Positions 6,435 to 17,685 are shown, counted from the stretch's first letter. The stretch is 39,103 nt of DNA from an uncultured beta proteobacterium (GCA_902825845.1 CADECM010000007.1:1-39103); one strand, 5' to 3'. Translations and numbers: made by a program. The notes: generated from the letters alone by a model not told the origin.

Positions 6435-7907
6435 TCATTTTGCTGCAGCGCCACCACCTGCGCCATCCGCCTGCGCCTGCTCCACCGTCCAGCCGCCGCC
6501 CAGCGCGCGCACCAGTTGCGCCGCGGCAGTAAGGCGGCGGCCCAGCAGCGACAGCGCCGTGCGTTCGTTGTTCAGCAGCGTGGTTTGCGCGCTGACCACA
6601 TTCAGGTAGCTGACGATACCCGCCTTGTACTGATTGGTGGTGAGTTCCAGCGCCTGCCGCGCGGCAGTGACCGCGTCGGCCTGCACCACTGCCTCCTGCT
6701 CCAGGATGCGCAGCGCCGACAGATTATCCTCGACCTCCTGAAAGGCGCCGAGCACGGTCTGGCGATAGGTGGCAATCGTCGCCTCATGTGCGGCAATGGC
6801 CTGATCGGTCACCGCGCGTCGCGCGCCGGCATCAAACAGGGTTTGCGCCAGCGCCGGACCGAAGGCCCATACGCGGCTCGGCAGCGACAGCCAGTTGGCA
6901 AAGCTGGAACTGGCGAGGCCCGCGCTTGCCGACAGCGTCAGCGACGGATACATCGCAGCCATTGCCACGCCGATTTGCGCGTTCGCGGCCGCCACGCGGC
7001 GCTCGGCCGCGGCAATGTCGGGCCGGCGCTCGAGCAGCGCCGAGGGCACGCCGGCGGGTATCGACGGCAGCGCCGCCTTGAGCGGCACCGGCGCGATCGC
7101 CTGTTCCGCCGGCGCGCGCCCGCGCAGCACGGCGATGGCGTTCTCGAATTGCGCGCGCTGCACGCCGGTGTCGATCGCCTGCGCCTGCGTGCTTTTGAGC
7201 TGCGCCTCGGCCTGTGCCACGTCGACGCGGCCCGCGAGGCCGGCCTGGTAGCGGTTGCGCGTGAGTTGCAGGGATTTGGCGAAGGCTTCCGCGGTTTCGT
7301 CGAGCAACTGGCGCTGCGAATCGAGCACGCGCATTTGCAGGTAGCTCAGCACCAGTTCGGATTGCAGCGCCAGCCGCACCGAAGCCAGATCGGCCGCACT
7401 GGCCGCCTCCGTTGCGGCGCCCGCCTCGATCGATTTGCGTACGCGGCCCCACAGATCGGCGTCCCAGCTCACACGGCCCGACACATCGTAATTGGTCGCG
7501 CTGTCACGCCGCCCGCCGCCGCTGCGCGTCACCGAGACATCGCCGGTTACAGTCGGCATCAACCCCGCGCGCGCCTGCCGCGTGAGCGCCTGCGCGCGCC
7601 TGAACTGCGCTTCCGCAAAGCGCAAGTCCTGATTCGATGTTTCGATGTCCTGCGCCAGCGCGTCCAGCAACGGATCGCGAAAGATCATCCACCACTTGCC
7701 ACGCGGCACGGCATCCGCGGGCGCGGCAATTTTCCAATCCTTCGATGCCTGGTATGCAGGCGGCGTGACGAGCGGCGGACGCTGATACGCGGGACCGACG
7801 GCACAGGCCGCAAGCTGCAGCGCGGCGGCAACGGCGAGCACAGTCCGCAACCGCGGGTTGCGCGCCATGGGCGCAGGGAGATGCGCTGTTTTATTATAAA
7901 AACTCAT
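6435..7907 (-). CDS. RND efflux outer-membrane lipoprotein (NodT/OprM-type channel)
   Basis: The product has 490 residues and is the outer-membrane channel of a tripartite pump. A lipoprotein signal with the lipobox LAAC is followed by AVGPAYQRPPL, the usual N-terminus of NodT-type channels. Two long heptad-rich TolC-like repeats follow, including DAGARRAVTDQAI and NQYKAGIVSYLNVVSAQTTL. The ATG at 7907 is given as start, but the ATG at 7868 would give a more standard lipoprotein signal (MARNPRLRTVLAV). Neither has a strong ribosome-binding site. The first start lies inside an AT-rich dispersed element that also supplies the mdtC stop codon. It follows mdtC by 6 bp and completes the efflux operon. 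Confidence 0.94.
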   Translation of the reverse strand: MSFYNKTAHLPAPMARNPRLRTVLAVAAALQLAACAVGPAYQRPPLVTPPAYQASKDWKIAAPADAVPRGKWWMIFRDPLLDALAQDIETSNQDLRFAEAQFRRAQALTRQARAGLMPTVTGDVSVTRSGGGRRDSATNYDVSGRVSWDADLWGRVRKSIEAGAATEAASAADLASVRLALQSELVLSYLQMRVLDSQRQLLDETAEAFAKSLQLTRNRYQAGLAGRVDVAQAEAQLKSTQAQAIDTGVQRAQFENAIAVLRGRAPAEQAIAPVPLKAALPSIPAGVPSALLERRPDIAAAERRVAAANAQIGVAMAAMYPSLTLSASAGLASSSFANWLSLPSRVWAFGPALAQTLFDAGARRAVTDQAIAAHEATIATYRQTVLGAFQEVEDNLSALRILEQEAVVQADAVTAARQALELTTNQYKAGIVSYLNVVSAQTTLLNNERTALSLLGRRLTAAAQLVRALGGGWTVEQAQADGAGGGAAAK

Positions 7908-7925
7908 TATAAATCAATTACTTAC
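7888..7925 (-). repeat. AT-rich dispersed element, copy D, spanning the mdtC stop and channel start
   Basis: On the minus strand the element begins GTAAGTAATTGATTTATAAT and runs AT-rich to 7888. On the plus strand, 7912-7924 matches the IHF consensus WATCAANNNNTTR exactly, with an AT-rich tract on the expected side. The element contains the TGA of the upstream RND pump (7916-7914) and the possible ATG of the outer-membrane channel (7907-7905). Confidence 0.6.
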
Positions 7926-10900
7926 ATTCATGGATGGCTTTGGTGCGGACGGTATCCCGAGTTCGCGCTTGCCGCGCCGCCAGCGCAGGCACCACAGGCG
8001 GAAGCGGTCCAGGTACAGGTATACCACCGGTGTCGTGTATAGCGTGAGCAACTGGCTCATCACCAGCCCGCCGACGATGGAGATGCCCAGCGGCGTGCGC
8101 ATTTCCGCGCCGTCGCCGCTGCCCAGCGCCAGCGGGATGGCGCCGAGCAGCGCCGCCATTGTGGTCATCATGATCGGCCGGAAACGCAGCAGACACGCCT
8201 GAAATATCGCGTCACGCGGCGTGAGGTTGTCGTGGCGTTCCGCCGCGATGGCGAAGTCGATCATCATGATCGCATTTTTCTTGACGATGCCGATCAGCAA
8301 AATGACGCCGATCAGAGCGATGATGCTGAATTCGGACTTGAACAGCATCAGCGCGAGCAGCGCGCCCACGCCCGCCGACGGCAGTGTCGACAGTATGGTG
8401 ATCGGATGAATGTAACTCTCATACAGCACGCCGAGCACGATGTACACCGTGATCAGCGCCGCCAGAATCAGCCACGGCTGACTGTTGAGCGACGCCTGAA
8501 AGACACGCGCCGTGCCCTCGAAGCTGCCGTAAATGTTGCCCGGCACGCCGATGCGCGCCATGGTCTCTTTGGTGGCTTCCACCGCATCCGACAGCGACAC
8601 GTTGAGCGGCAGATTGAACGACACCGTGGCGGCGGCGAATTGCCCCTGATGGTTCACCGCGAGGGCGGTGTTGGTGAGTTCGTAGCGCGCAATCGACGAC
8701 AATGGTATCTGGCCCTTGGCTGGCGACAGCAGATAAATTTTTTCCAGCGCTTCCGGCCCCTGCCAGTACTGCGGCGCCACTTCGAGTACCACGCGGTACT
8801 GGTTGATCGACGTGTAAATCGTCGACACCAGCGCCTGGCCGAACGCCAGATTCAGCGCGGTGTCGATGGCGCGGATCGAGATGCCCAGGCGCGCCGCGCT
8901 GGCGCGGTCTATGGTGAGCGTGGTCTGCAGTCCGCGCACCTGCTGGTCCGTGTTCACGTCCGCGAACTCCGGCAACGCGCGCAATGCGCGCTCCAGCCGC
9001 GGCGTCCACGTGCGCAGCGCCTCGAGATCGTCGGAGCGCAGCGTGAACTGGTATGCCGTGTTGCTTTCGCGCGCGCCGATGCGGATATCCTGTACCGGAT
9101 TCAGAAACAGGCTCGCGCCGGCGATCACGCTCAGCCGCGGGCGCAGGCGCGCGATCACCTGTTCGGCGGATTCCTTGCGCAGCTTGATCGGCTTGAGCGA
9201 AATGAACATGAAACCGCCGTTGCGCCGGCCGCCGCCGGTGAAGCCGGTCACGCTTTCCACCGCGGGATCAGCCTGCACGATGCGGATGAACTGCGCCAGC
9301 TTGACGCTGGTGGACTGGAACGAACTGGACTGGTCGGTCTGCAGCGATCCCACCAGGCGTCCGGTATCCTGCCGCGGGAAAAAGCCCTTGGGGACATTGA
9401 TATACAAATAGATGTTGAGGCCGATGGTGGCCAGCAGCACCAGCAGGATCATCAGCGGATGACGCAGCGCGAACGCCAGCGAGCGTTCATAGCCGCGCAG
9501 CACCGACGCGAACAGGCGTTCGCTCCACAGATAAAGGTGCCCGCGCGCCTGCGTGCCATGGGGCTTGAGCAGGCGCGCGCACATCATCGGCGTGGCGGTG
9601 AGCGATACCACCATCGACACCAGAATCGCCACCGACAGCGTGACCGCGAATTCACGGAACAGGCGGCCCACGATGCCGCCCATCAGCAGAATCGGGATGA
9701 ACACCGCGATCAGCGAAATGCTCATCGACACCACCGTGAAACCCACTTCCTTCACGCCCAGCAACGCCGCACGGAACGGCGCCACGCCCTTTTCGATGTG
9801 GCGCGACACGTTTTCCAGCACCACGATGGCGTCGTCCACCACGAAGCCGGTGGCCACGGTGAGCGCCATCAGCGACAGGTTGTTCAGGCTGTAGCCGGCC
9901 AGGTACATCACGCTGAAGGTGGCGATCAGCGATACCGGCACTGCCACGCTGGGGATCAGCGTGGCGCGCCAGTTGCGCAGAAAAATGAATACCACCATGA
10001 TCACCAATCCCATCGAAATCAGCAGGGTGCGCTCGATCTCCTGGAGCGAGGCGCGGATGGTGGAGGTGCGCTCCATCACCACATTGAGATCGATCGCTTG
10101 CGGGATCGAGGCCTGCAGCTGCGGCAACACCGCGCGCACGCGGTCGGCGGTTTCGATGATATTGGCGCCAGGCTGGCGGTAGAGGATCACCAGCACCGCC
10201 GGCTTGCCGTTGGAAATGCCGGTGTTGCGCAGATCCTGCACCGAGTCCACCACCTCGGCGACGTCCGACAGCCGCACCGGCGCGCCGTTGCGAAAGGCCA
10301 CGATCAGCGGCGCGTAATCGGCCGCCGTCAGCGACTGGTCGTTGGCGTAGATTTGCCACTGACGGTCACCCGCCTCGACCACGCCCTTGGGCCGGTTGAC
10401 GTTGTTGGCGATGATGGCGGCGCGCACCTCGTCCAGGCCGATCGCGTACTTGCTCAAGGTGACGGGATTGACCTCGACGCGCACCGCGGGCAGCGAGCTG
10501 CCGTTGACGGACACCTGTCCAATGCCTTTGATCTGCGCCAGCTTTTCGCCGAGGATGGTGCTGGCCGCATCGTACATCTGCCCGCGGTCGTAGGTGTCCG
10601 AGGTCAGCGCGATGATCATGACCGGCGCATCCGACGGATTGCGCTTGCGATAGGTCGGATTACTGGGCAGGCTCGTCGGCAGTTCCGAGCGCGAGGCGTT
10701 GATCGCGGCCTGCACCTCGCGCGCCGCGACATCGATGTCGCGGCTCAGATCGAATTGCAGGGTGACGCGTGTGTTGCCGAGCGTACTCGACGAGGTAATC
10801 TCATTGACGCCGGCAATCTTGCCCAGCGCGCGCTCCAGCGGCGTGGCCACCGTTGCCGCCATGGTCTCGGGGCTGGCGCCGGGCAGCGCGGCGGACACCG

Positions 10901-11036
10901 ATATCGTCGGAAAGTCCACCTGCGGCAGCGGCGCCACCGGCAACAGCTTGAACGCCAACGCGCCGGCCAGCACCAGGCCCAGCGTAAGCAGGGTGGTGGC
11001 GACGGGGCGGCGAATGAACGGTTCGGAAAAATTCAT
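7914..11036 (-). CDS. mdtC: RND multidrug efflux permease, MdtC-like
   Basis: The product has 1040 residues, the standard length of an RND (HAE-1) pump. It exports drugs or other amphiphiles using the proton gradient and spans the inner membrane with 12 helices and two large periplasmic loops. The proton-relay pair is Asp401-Asp402 in [13 protein letters not shown]. The distal [11 protein letters not shown] segment carries the expected lysine. The N-terminus [20 protein letters not shown] is typical. It overlaps the upstream pump by one nucleotide (TGATG). Two adjacent RND pumps with a shared adaptor match the MdtBC heteromeric arrangement, where the second gene is MdtC. Substrates are unknown. 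Confidence 0.93.
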   Translation of the reverse strand: MNFSEPFIRRPVATTLLTLGLVLAGALAFKLLPVAPLPQVDFPTISVSAALPGASPETMAATVATPLERALGKIAGVNEITSSSTLGNTRVTLQFDLSRDIDVAAREVQAAINASRSELPTSLPSNPTYRKRNPSDAPVMIIALTSDTYDRGQMYDAASTILGEKLAQIKGIGQVSVNGSSLPAVRVEVNPVTLSKYAIGLDEVRAAIIANNVNRPKGVVEAGDRQWQIYANDQSLTAADYAPLIVAFRNGAPVRLSDVAEVVDSVQDLRNTGISNGKPAVLVILYRQPGANIIETADRVRAVLPQLQASIPQAIDLNVVMERTSTIRASLQEIERTLLISMGLVIMVVFIFLRNWRATLIPSVAVPVSLIATFSVMYLAGYSLNNLSLMALTVATGFVVDDAIVVLENVSRHIEKGVAPFRAALLGVKEVGFTVVSMSISLIAVFIPILLMGGIVGRLFREFAVTLSVAILVSMVVSLTATPMMCARLLKPHGTQARGHLYLWSERLFASVLRGYERSLAFALRHPLMILLVLLATIGLNIYLYINVPKGFFPRQDTGRLVGSLQTDQSSSFQSTSVKLAQFIRIVQADPAVESVTGFTGGGRRNGGFMFISLKPIKLRKESAEQVIARLRPRLSVIAGASLFLNPVQDIRIGARESNTAYQFTLRSDDLEALRTWTPRLERALRALPEFADVNTDQQVRGLQTTLTIDRASAARLGISIRAIDTALNLAFGQALVSTIYTSINQYRVVLEVAPQYWQGPEALEKIYLLSPAKGQIPLSSIARYELTNTALAVNHQGQFAAATVSFNLPLNVSLSDAVEATKETMARIGVPGNIYGSFEGTARVFQASLNSQPWLILAALITVYIVLGVLYESYIHPITILSTLPSAGVGALLALMLFKSEFSIIALIGVILLIGIVKKNAIMMIDFAIAAERHDNLTPRDAIFQACLLRFRPIMMTTMAALLGAIPLALGSGDGAEMRTPLGISIVGGLVMSQLLTLYTTPVVYLYLDRFRLWCLRWRRGKRELGIPSAPKPSMNVSN

Positions 11037-14000
11037 CAGCCCGACTCCGCAATCGCCTCGTCCGCCGGATCCGGATGCCTGGCGCGGTAACGCCGCGCCA
11101 GCCGGTCAAACGCAAGATAAATCACCGGCGTGGTGAACAGGGTAAGCACCTGGCTTACGATCAGGCCGCCCACCATGGTGATGCCCAGCGGCTGGCGCAA
11201 TTCCGCGCCGACGCCTTGCGACAACATCAGCGGCAAGGCGCCCAGCAACGCAGCCAGGGTGGTCATCATGATCGGCCTGAATCTGAGCAGGCACGCCTGG
11301 TATATTGCCTCGCGCGGCGCCTTGCCCTCACTGCGCTCGGCATCCAGCGCGAAGTCGATCATCATGATCGCGTTTTTCTTCACGATGCCGATCAGCAGGA
11401 TGATGCCGATGACGCCGATGATGCCCAGATCCGTGCGCGCCAGGATCAGCGCCAACAGCGCGCCCACGCCGGCGGACGGCAGCGTCGAGAGGATGGTTAC
11501 CGGATGAATGTAACTTTCATACAGCACGCCAAGCACGATATACATGGTCACAATGGCGGCCAGTATCAGCCACAAGGTATTGGCGAGCGAGGCGCGAAAC
11601 GCCAGCGCCGCCCCCTGAAAACTGGTGCGTATGGTGGCCGGCAGGCCTATGGCTTGCTGCGCCGTCTCGATGGCCTTTACCGCGTCGCCGAGCGCCACGC
11701 CCGCGGCCAGGTTGAAGGAAATGGTGGCGGCGGGAAACTGGCCGATATGGTTGATGGCCAGCGTCGCCGGTTTTTCCACCAGCCGCGTTACCGTCGACAG
11801 CCGCACCTGCGTGCCGCCTGTGCCCGGCACGAAGATTTCCGTGAGCGCCTGCGGGCCCAGTCGAAATTCCGGTTTCACCTCCAGCACCACGCGGTACTGG
11901 CTGGCCTGGGTGTAAATGGTCGATATCAGCCGCTGGCCAAAGGCATTGTAGAGTGCCGCGTTGATCGCGGCCGGGGTCACACCGAGCCGCGCCGCGGTAT
12001 TGCGGTCGATATCCAGATAGGCCTGCAGCCCCTGCGTCTGCAAATCGCTGGTGACATCCGTGATCTCGCGCACCTGCCGCAGGCGCTCCACCATGCGCGG
12101 CACCCAGGTGCCAAGGTCCTCGATGCGCGGGGTATCCAGCGTGAACTGGAATTGCGTGCGGCTGACCCGGTCTTCAATGGTGAGATCCTGCACCGGCTGC
12201 ATGTAGAGCGTGATGCCGGCCAGGCCGGCCGTGCGCTGCTGCAGGCGCCGCATCACGTCGGCCGCGTGCGGCCGCTGCGCGTGAGGCTTCAGGTTGATCA
12301 GCATGCGCCCGCTGTTCAGAGTGGCGTTGGTACCGTCGACCCCGATGAACGACGACACGCTCTGCACCGCGGGATCCTCCAGCACCGTTTGCGCCAGCAA
12401 CTGCTGGCGCCGTGCCATCGCGGCAAACGACACACTCTGCTCCGCATCCGACACCCCTTGAATCACGCCGGTGTCCTGCAACGGAAAAAACCCCTTGGGA
12501 ATAAAGACATACAGGACCACCGCCAGCGCCAACGTGCCGATCGCCACCAGCAGCGTGGCGAACTGCCGGTCGAGCACCCAGCGCAACATGCGGCCATAGC
12601 CCGCGATGATGGCATCAAACCATTCGCCGGTCCGGCGATAGAACACGCCCTGTTCGGCCGCCGGCGTGTGACGCAGCAGGCGCGCGCACATCATCGGCGT
12701 GAGCGTGAGCGACACCAGCGCCGAAATCAGGATCGCCACCGCCAGCGTGATGGCAAATTCGCGGAACAGCCGGCCCACCACGTCGCCCATGAACAACAGC
12801 GGTATCAGCACGGCGATCAGCGAAATGGTCAGCGAGATGATGGTAAAGGCGATCTGCCGCGAGCCCTTGAGCGCCGCGGCCAGCGGGGTTTCGCCTTCCT
12901 CGATGTAACGCGCGATGTTTTCGATCATCACGATCGCGTCGTCGACCACGAAGCCGGTGGCGATGGTGAGCGCCATCAGCGTCAGATTGTTGATGCTGAA
13001 GCCGGCCAGGTGCATCACGCCAAAGGTGCCCACCAGCGACAGCGGCACCGCCACGCTTGGAATAATGGTCGCCGGGATGTTGCGCAAAAACACGAAGATC
13101 ACCATCACCACCAGCGCCACCGCCAGCAGCAGTTCGAACTGCACATCCCTGACCGACGCGCGGATGGTCACCGTGCGGTCGGTGAGCAAGGCCACATCCA
13201 CCGCCGCGGGAAGCGCTGCCTGCAACTGCGGCAGCAGCGCCTTGATGCGGTCCACCACCTCGATCACATTGGCGCCCGGCTGGCGCTGGATGTTCATGAT
13301 GATCGCCGGGGTGTCGTTCATCCACGCCGCGAGGCGCGTGTTTTCGGCGGCATCGATAATCTCCGCCACATCCGTCAAATACACCGGCGCGCCGTTGCGA
13401 TACGCCACCACCACCTTGCGGTATTCCTCCGCTGACTTCAGCTGGTCGTTGGCATCAATGGTATAGGCGCGCTGCGGGCCGTCGAAACTGCCCTTGGCCG
13501 CATTGACGTTGGACGCCGCCACCGCCAGCCGCACGTCTTCGAGACTCAGGCCGTTGGCGGCCAGCGCGGACGGATTGGCCTGCACCCGCACCGCGGGACG
13601 CTGTCCGCCGGTCAGCGTGACCAGGCCCACGCCGGTGACTTGCGAAATTTTTTGCGCGACACGCGTGTCGGCGAGGTTCTGCACCTGCGTCATCGGCAGC
13701 GTGCTGGAGGTGATGCCCAGCGTCAATATCGGCGCATCGGCCGGATTGACCTTGCTGTACACCGGCGGCGCGGGCAGGTCCGCGGGCATCAGGTTGGCCG
13801 CCGCGTTGATCGCGGCCTGCACCCCCTGCTCGGCGGAATCGAGTTCCAGTTCCAGTGAAAACTGAAGCGTGACGACCGACGCGCCGCCGGAACTCGACGA
13901 CGACATCTGCTTCAGCCCCGGCATCTGCCCGAACTGCCGCTCCAGCGGCGCGGTGATCGACGAGGCGATCACTTCCGGGCTCGCGCCGGGGTAGAAGGTC

Positions 14001-14143
14001 ACCACCTGTATCGTCGGATAGTCCACCTGCGGCAGGGCCGATATCGGCAACAGCCGGTACGCGATCATGCCCGACAGCATGATCGCCAGCATCAGCAGCG
14101 ATGTCGCCACCGGACGCAGAATGAAGATGCGCGAAGGGTTCAT
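11036..14143 (-). CDS. mdtB: RND multidrug efflux permease, MdtB-like
   Basis: The product has 1035 residues and begins [20 protein letters not shown]. It has the same architecture as its downstream partner, including the proton-relay aspartates at 401-402 in [13 protein letters not shown] and the segment [17 protein letters not shown]. In E. coli MdtB and MdtC form a mixed trimer; the order adaptor-MdtB-MdtC is kept here. It starts 40 bp after the adaptor stop, with a purine-rich AAGGCAAGGG before the ATG, and overlaps mdtC by one base. The two pumps are clear paralogues. Confidence 0.93.
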   Translation of the reverse strand: MNPSRIFILRPVATSLLMLAIMLSGMIAYRLLPISALPQVDYPTIQVVTFYPGASPEVIASSITAPLERQFGQMPGLKQMSSSSSGGASVVTLQFSLELELDSAEQGVQAAINAAANLMPADLPAPPVYSKVNPADAPILTLGITSSTLPMTQVQNLADTRVAQKISQVTGVGLVTLTGGQRPAVRVQANPSALAANGLSLEDVRLAVAASNVNAAKGSFDGPQRAYTIDANDQLKSAEEYRKVVVAYRNGAPVYLTDVAEIIDAAENTRLAAWMNDTPAIIMNIQRQPGANVIEVVDRIKALLPQLQAALPAAVDVALLTDRTVTIRASVRDVQFELLLAVALVVMVIFVFLRNIPATIIPSVAVPLSLVGTFGVMHLAGFSINNLTLMALTIATGFVVDDAIVMIENIARYIEEGETPLAAALKGSRQIAFTIISLTISLIAVLIPLLFMGDVVGRLFREFAITLAVAILISALVSLTLTPMMCARLLRHTPAAEQGVFYRRTGEWFDAIIAGYGRMLRWVLDRQFATLLVAIGTLALAVVLYVFIPKGFFPLQDTGVIQGVSDAEQSVSFAAMARRQQLLAQTVLEDPAVQSVSSFIGVDGTNATLNSGRMLINLKPHAQRPHAADVMRRLQQRTAGLAGITLYMQPVQDLTIEDRVSRTQFQFTLDTPRIEDLGTWVPRMVERLRQVREITDVTSDLQTQGLQAYLDIDRNTAARLGVTPAAINAALYNAFGQRLISTIYTQASQYRVVLEVKPEFRLGPQALTEIFVPGTGGTQVRLSTVTRLVEKPATLAINHIGQFPAATISFNLAAGVALGDAVKAIETAQQAIGLPATIRTSFQGAALAFRASLANTLWLILAAIVTMYIVLGVLYESYIHPVTILSTLPSAGVGALLALILARTDLGIIGVIGIILLIGIVKKNAIMMIDFALDAERSEGKAPREAIYQACLLRFRPIMMTTLAALLGALPLMLSQGVGAELRQPLGITMVGGLIVSQVLTLFTTPVIYLAFDRLARRYRARHPDPADEAIAESG

Positions 14144-14183
14144 GTGGCGATTGTGCCCTTGCCTTATCTGGCGCTAACCCTGT

Positions 14184-15710
14184 TCACTTCGCCGCCGCCG
14201 CTTCCGCTTCTCTTTGTTTCCTGCGCCGCTCGCGGCGCTCGGCCCGGGCGGCATCGGCGGCGGGATCGCTCTTCGCCGCGTCACCCGACGCATCGGCTTG
14301 CGGCGCCCCGCCGTTGGCCGCGTCCGCGGGCGGTGTCGCGCGCCGCGGGCGCTCCCCTTTGGCCGCGGCACCATCCGCCGTGTCCGCTTTGACCGCGTCC
14401 CTGCTGGCGGCATCGCCAGCCGCTGCCCCCGGCGTGTCACCCGGGGCGGGCGCCGCACCGCCTTTTTGCGCGCCCTCCGGACGGCGGCCGCCCTTGCCGC
14501 CGCCCTTGTCACCTTTGGCGGCCCGATCCGCAATTTCGACGCGCATGCCGTCGCGCAGGCGGTCCATGCCGTCGATCACCACGCGCTCGCCGCCTTTCAC
14601 TCCGCTTTCAATGACAATGCGGCTGCCTTCGGTGACGCCGGTCTTGACCTGACGCAGCGACAGCGTGCGGTCTTCTTTCACTACATACAGAAAAAAGCCC
14701 TGCGCGCCGCGCTGGATGGCCGAACCAGGAACGGTAACGGCGTCTTTGCGCGTGTCCACCAGCATGCGCACGTTCACGAACTGATTGGGAAACAACATGC
14801 CCGCACTGTTGGGCACCTGCGCCTTAAGGCGCACGGTGCCGGTGGTGACGTCGATCTGGTTGTCCGCCGTCAGCAGCACGCCGCTGTCGAGTTTGACCTT
14901 TTGTTCGCGGTCGAAAATCTCGACCGGCACACTTTCGCCGGCACGCAATTGTTTCAACACTTGGGGCAGGTTGTCTTGCGGAATGGTGAACAACACGGTG
15001 ATCGGCCTGGTTTGCGTAATCACCACAATGCCGTTCGCATCACCGGCGCGCACTACATTACCCTGATCGACCTGGCGCAATCCCAGTTGCCCCGGGATCG
15101 GCGCGGTGACGCGGGCATAGGACAATTGCAGCCGCGCGTTGTCGACCAGCCCCTGATCCGCCTTGACCGTACCTTCCAGCTGGCGCACCAGCGCCTCCTG
15201 ATTCGCCACCTGCTGCTCGGCGATCGAGTCCTGCGCGAGCAGGCCGCGATAGCGCTGCAGGTCGACACGCGCATTGGCCAGCAGCGCCTGATCGCGCTGC
15301 ATCTGTCCTTCGACCTGCAGCAGTTGCGCCTGAAACGGCCGCGGATCGATTTCCGCCAGCAGATCGCCCTGGCGAACCTCCTGCCCCTCCGTGAAATTCA
15401 CCCGCATCAGTTGGCCGTCGACGCGGCTGCGCACCGTTACCGTACGCAGCGGCGTCACCGTACCCAGGCCATTGAGATATATTTTGACGTCGCCCGAGCG
15501 CGCCCGTGTCACGGCGACCGGCGCCACCGGGCGGCCCTTGCCTTTGCCCTTGGCGCCCTTGCCCGGCATGTCACCCTTGGCGTCAGCGGCGGTTGCCGCG
15601 GCATCGGCGGGCGCCGCGTACCATTTCTGATAGCCCCAATACGCGCCTCCCCCTGCCAACGCGAGACCCGCCAGCCACGCTGCCCATCTGGAATTATTCG
15701 ACATCGCCAT
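14184..15710 (-). CDS. mdtA: RND periplasmic adaptor subunit, MdtA-like, with long charged C-terminal tail
   Basis: The product has 508 residues. A single N-terminal anchor (about 9-27) is followed by a Lys-Gly-rich linker (GKGAKGKGKGRP). The lipoyl half-motifs begin around VTVRSRVDGQLMRVNFTEGQ (residues 91-110), then an alpha-hairpin (about 130-200), a beta-barrel and a membrane-proximal domain that ends near residue 390. This is the MdtA membrane-fusion architecture, bridging pump and outer-membrane channel. Unusually, about 110 residues of low-complexity Ala/Gly/Lys/Arg/Asp sequence follow, absent from standard MdtA of about 415 residues. Starts at 15710 or 15704 are both possible. It is the first gene of the efflux operon, 131 bp downstream of ettA. 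Confidence 0.92.
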   Translation of the reverse strand: MAMSNNSRWAAWLAGLALAGGGAYWGYQKWYAAPADAAATAADAKGDMPGKGAKGKGKGRPVAPVAVTRARSGDVKIYLNGLGTVTPLRTVTVRSRVDGQLMRVNFTEGQEVRQGDLLAEIDPRPFQAQLLQVEGQMQRDQALLANARVDLQRYRGLLAQDSIAEQQVANQEALVRQLEGTVKADQGLVDNARLQLSYARVTAPIPGQLGLRQVDQGNVVRAGDANGIVVITQTRPITVLFTIPQDNLPQVLKQLRAGESVPVEIFDREQKVKLDSGVLLTADNQIDVTTGTVRLKAQVPNSAGMLFPNQFVNVRMLVDTRKDAVTVPGSAIQRGAQGFFLYVVKEDRTLSLRQVKTGVTEGSRIVIESGVKGGERVVIDGMDRLRDGMRVEIADRAAKGDKGGGKGGRRPEGAQKGGAAPAPGDTPGAAAGDAASRDAVKADTADGAAAKGERPRRATPPADAANGGAPQADASGDAAKSDPAADAARAERRERRRKQREAEAAAAK

Positions 15711-15773
15711 AGGTGTGATGAAACTTGGTTGGTCGTTGCAGCTTATATCGTAGAACTACTTAACGCCTCAGCG

Positions 15774-15794
15774 GCGCGCACGAATACTGCGCGC
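15774..15794 (-). terminator. GC-rich hairpin between ettA and mdtA, weak terminator candidate
   Basis: GCGCGCA at 15774-15780 pairs perfectly with TGCGCGC at 15788-15794 around a 7-nt loop. It lies downstream of the ettA stop on the minus strand. No U-tract follows, so intrinsic termination is doubtful. Confidence 0.3.
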
Positions 15795-15806
15795 GCCACG
15801 AGCAGA

Positions 15807-15838
15807 CAATAAATTATCATTTAAAATCAATAAGTTAC
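15807..15838 (-). repeat. AT-rich dispersed element, copy E (exact IHF consensus core)
   Basis: On the minus strand the element begins GTAACTTATTGATTTTAAAT and ends TTTATTG. On the plus strand, 15825-15837 matches WATCAANNNNTTR exactly, with the AT-rich flank in the expected position. It lies 3 bp beyond the ettA stop codon and upstream of the mdtA start, so it could influence expression of the efflux operon. Confidence 0.6.
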
Positions 15839-15841
15839 CAA

Positions 15842-17506
15842 TTATGTTTTGAGCGCCTTATAGCGCAGGCGCCTGGGCCGCGCACCCTCCTCCCCGAGAC
15901 GCTTTTTCTTGTCGGCTTCGTATTCCTGATAGTTGCCGTTGAAGAACACCACCTGCGATTCGCCTTCGAAGGCAATGATGTGCGTGGCAATGCGATCAAG
16001 AAACCAGCGGTCATGCGAGATCACCAGCACGCAACCGGCGAATTCCAGCAACGCATCTTCCAGCGCGCGCAGGGTTTCGACATCGAGGTCGTTCGAGGGT
16101 TCGTCAAGCAGCAGCACGTTGGCGCCAGTGATCAGCGTTTGCGCCAGATGCAGACGCCCGCGCTCGCCGCCCGACAGATTGCCCACCAGCTTTTGCTGAT
16201 CGGGCCCCTTGAAGTTGAATCGCCCCAGATACGCGCGCGAGGGCATTTCGAATTTGCCGACGTTGATGATGTCAAGCCCGCCGGAAATCGCTTCCCACGC
16301 GGTCTTGTCATTGGGCAGCGCGTCGCGATTCTGATCCACCACCGCAATTTTCACCGTGGAGCCGATGACGATCTCGCCGCTGTCCGGCTTTTCCTTGCCG
16401 GTGATCATGCGGAACAGCGTGGATTTGCCCGCGCCGTTGGGACCGATGATGCCAACGATGGCGCCTGGCGGAATGGCAAAACTCACCTTGTCCAGCAACA
16501 GCCGGTCACCGTAACCCTTGCTCACGTTCTTGAGTTCAATCACGCTGTCGCCGAGGCGGTCCGCCACCGGAATGAATATCTCCTGCGTCTCGTTGCGCTT
16601 CTGATATTCGTGCGAGGACAGCTCTTCGAAGCGCGCCAGCCGCGACTTTGATTTGGCCTGCCGTGCCTTGGGATTCTGCCGCACCCATTCCAGCTCCTTC
16701 TTCAGCGCCTTCTGCCGCGCCGACTCCGCGGACTCTTCGATTTTCAGGCGTTCCTGTTTCTGATCCAGCCACGAACTGTAGTTGCCTTTCCACGGAATGC
16801 CGTGTCCGCGGTCGAGTTCCAATATCCACTCGGCGGCATTGTCGAGAAAATAACGATCATGCGTCACTGCCACCACGGTGCCGGGAAACCGCGTCAGGAA
16901 CTGTTCCAGCCAGTCCACGCTCTCGGCATCCAGATGGTTGGTCGGCTCGTCCAGCAGCAGCATGTCCGGCTTGGACAGCAGCAGCCGGCACAACGCGACG
17001 CGGCGCTTTTCGCCGCCTGACAGCGGGCCGATCTTCGCATCCCACGGCGGCAGCCGCAGCGCATCGCCGGCAATATCGATTTCATGTTCCGAATCACCGC
17101 CACTGGCCGCGACGATCGCCTCATACTTGGCTTGTTCGGTGGCGAGTTTGTCGAAATCCGCATCCGGTTCGGCATAGGCGGCATAGATTTCATCGAGCTT
17201 CTTTTTGGCTTCGGCGACCTCACCCAGTCCTTCCTCGACCGACTCGCGCACGGTTTTTTCCGCATCCAGCTGCGGCTCCTGCGGCAGAAAACCCACGCGC
17301 AGATTGGGCATCGGCTCGGCATCACCATCGAAATCCGCATCGACGCCCGCCATGATCTTGAGCAGGCTGGACTTGCCCGAGCCATTGACACCCAGCACGC
17401 CGATCTTGGCGCCGGGGAAAAAAGACAGTGAAATATCCTTGAGGATGACACGCTTGGGCGGAACCATTTTGTTCACGCTGCGCATGCTGTAGACGTATTG
17501 AGCCAT
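15842..17506 (-). CDS. ettA: Energy-dependent translational throttle protein EttA (ABC-F)
   Basis: The product has 554 residues, matching the usual EttA length. The start is the ATG at 17506 (MAQYVYSMRSVNKMVPPKRV); the open frame extends further upstream but without family sequence. It has two ABC domains without membrane segments: Walker A motifs GVNGSGKSS and GPNGAGKST, signature motifs LSGGEKRRVAL and LSGGERGRLHL, and Walker B/E-Q segments LLLDEPTNHLD and LLLDEPSNDLD. The domains are joined by a charged P-site tRNA interaction linker rich in Lys/Arg/Glu. EttA binds the ribosomal E site and gates elongation according to the ATP/ADP ratio. It is separated from the glycan operon by 179 bp and probably has its own promoter, which I could not place. 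Confidence 0.95.
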   Translation of the reverse strand: MAQYVYSMRSVNKMVPPKRVILKDISLSFFPGAKIGVLGVNGSGKSSLLKIMAGVDADFDGDAEPMPNLRVGFLPQEPQLDAEKTVRESVEEGLGEVAEAKKKLDEIYAAYAEPDADFDKLATEQAKYEAIVAASGGDSEHEIDIAGDALRLPPWDAKIGPLSGGEKRRVALCRLLLSKPDMLLLDEPTNHLDAESVDWLEQFLTRFPGTVVAVTHDRYFLDNAAEWILELDRGHGIPWKGNYSSWLDQKQERLKIEESAESARQKALKKELEWVRQNPKARQAKSKSRLARFEELSSHEYQKRNETQEIFIPVADRLGDSVIELKNVSKGYGDRLLLDKVSFAIPPGAIVGIIGPNGAGKSTLFRMITGKEKPDSGEIVIGSTVKIAVVDQNRDALPNDKTAWEAISGGLDIINVGKFEMPSRAYLGRFNFKGPDQQKLVGNLSGGERGRLHLAQTLITGANVLLLDEPSNDLDVETLRALEDALLEFAGCVLVISHDRWFLDRIATHIIAFEGESQVVFFNGNYQEYEADKKKRLGEEGARPRRLRYKALKT

Positions 17507-17685
17507 GTGATCTTTGCTGGTTGGTGTTGCCGCAATGGGAGAAGGCTCATGATAGCCGAAAAAGGCCCGCGTTCTCACCTGAAGCTTGCGCGCGCCGCAA
17601 TCTGCAACACGGATGGCACACTCTGCCGACACGATTGTGCTCAAAGGACCGCGTCCCTGGCTTAAATGGCGCGAGCGATCACAGA

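Noticed and set aside
6051..8042. A 663-codon plus-strand open frame
   Set aside because: Antisense to the outer-membrane channel and DUF423 genes, with low-complexity Arg/Gln composition and no domain.
8232..13435. Long open frames of 952 and 786 codons on the plus strand
   Set aside because: They are antisense to the two RND pumps, are His/Arg/Gln-rich, and show no family sequence; GC-rich codon bias creates such shadows.
15774..15794. Strong intrinsic terminator after ettA
   Set aside because: The hairpin is good but no U-tract follows, so it is listed only as a weak candidate.
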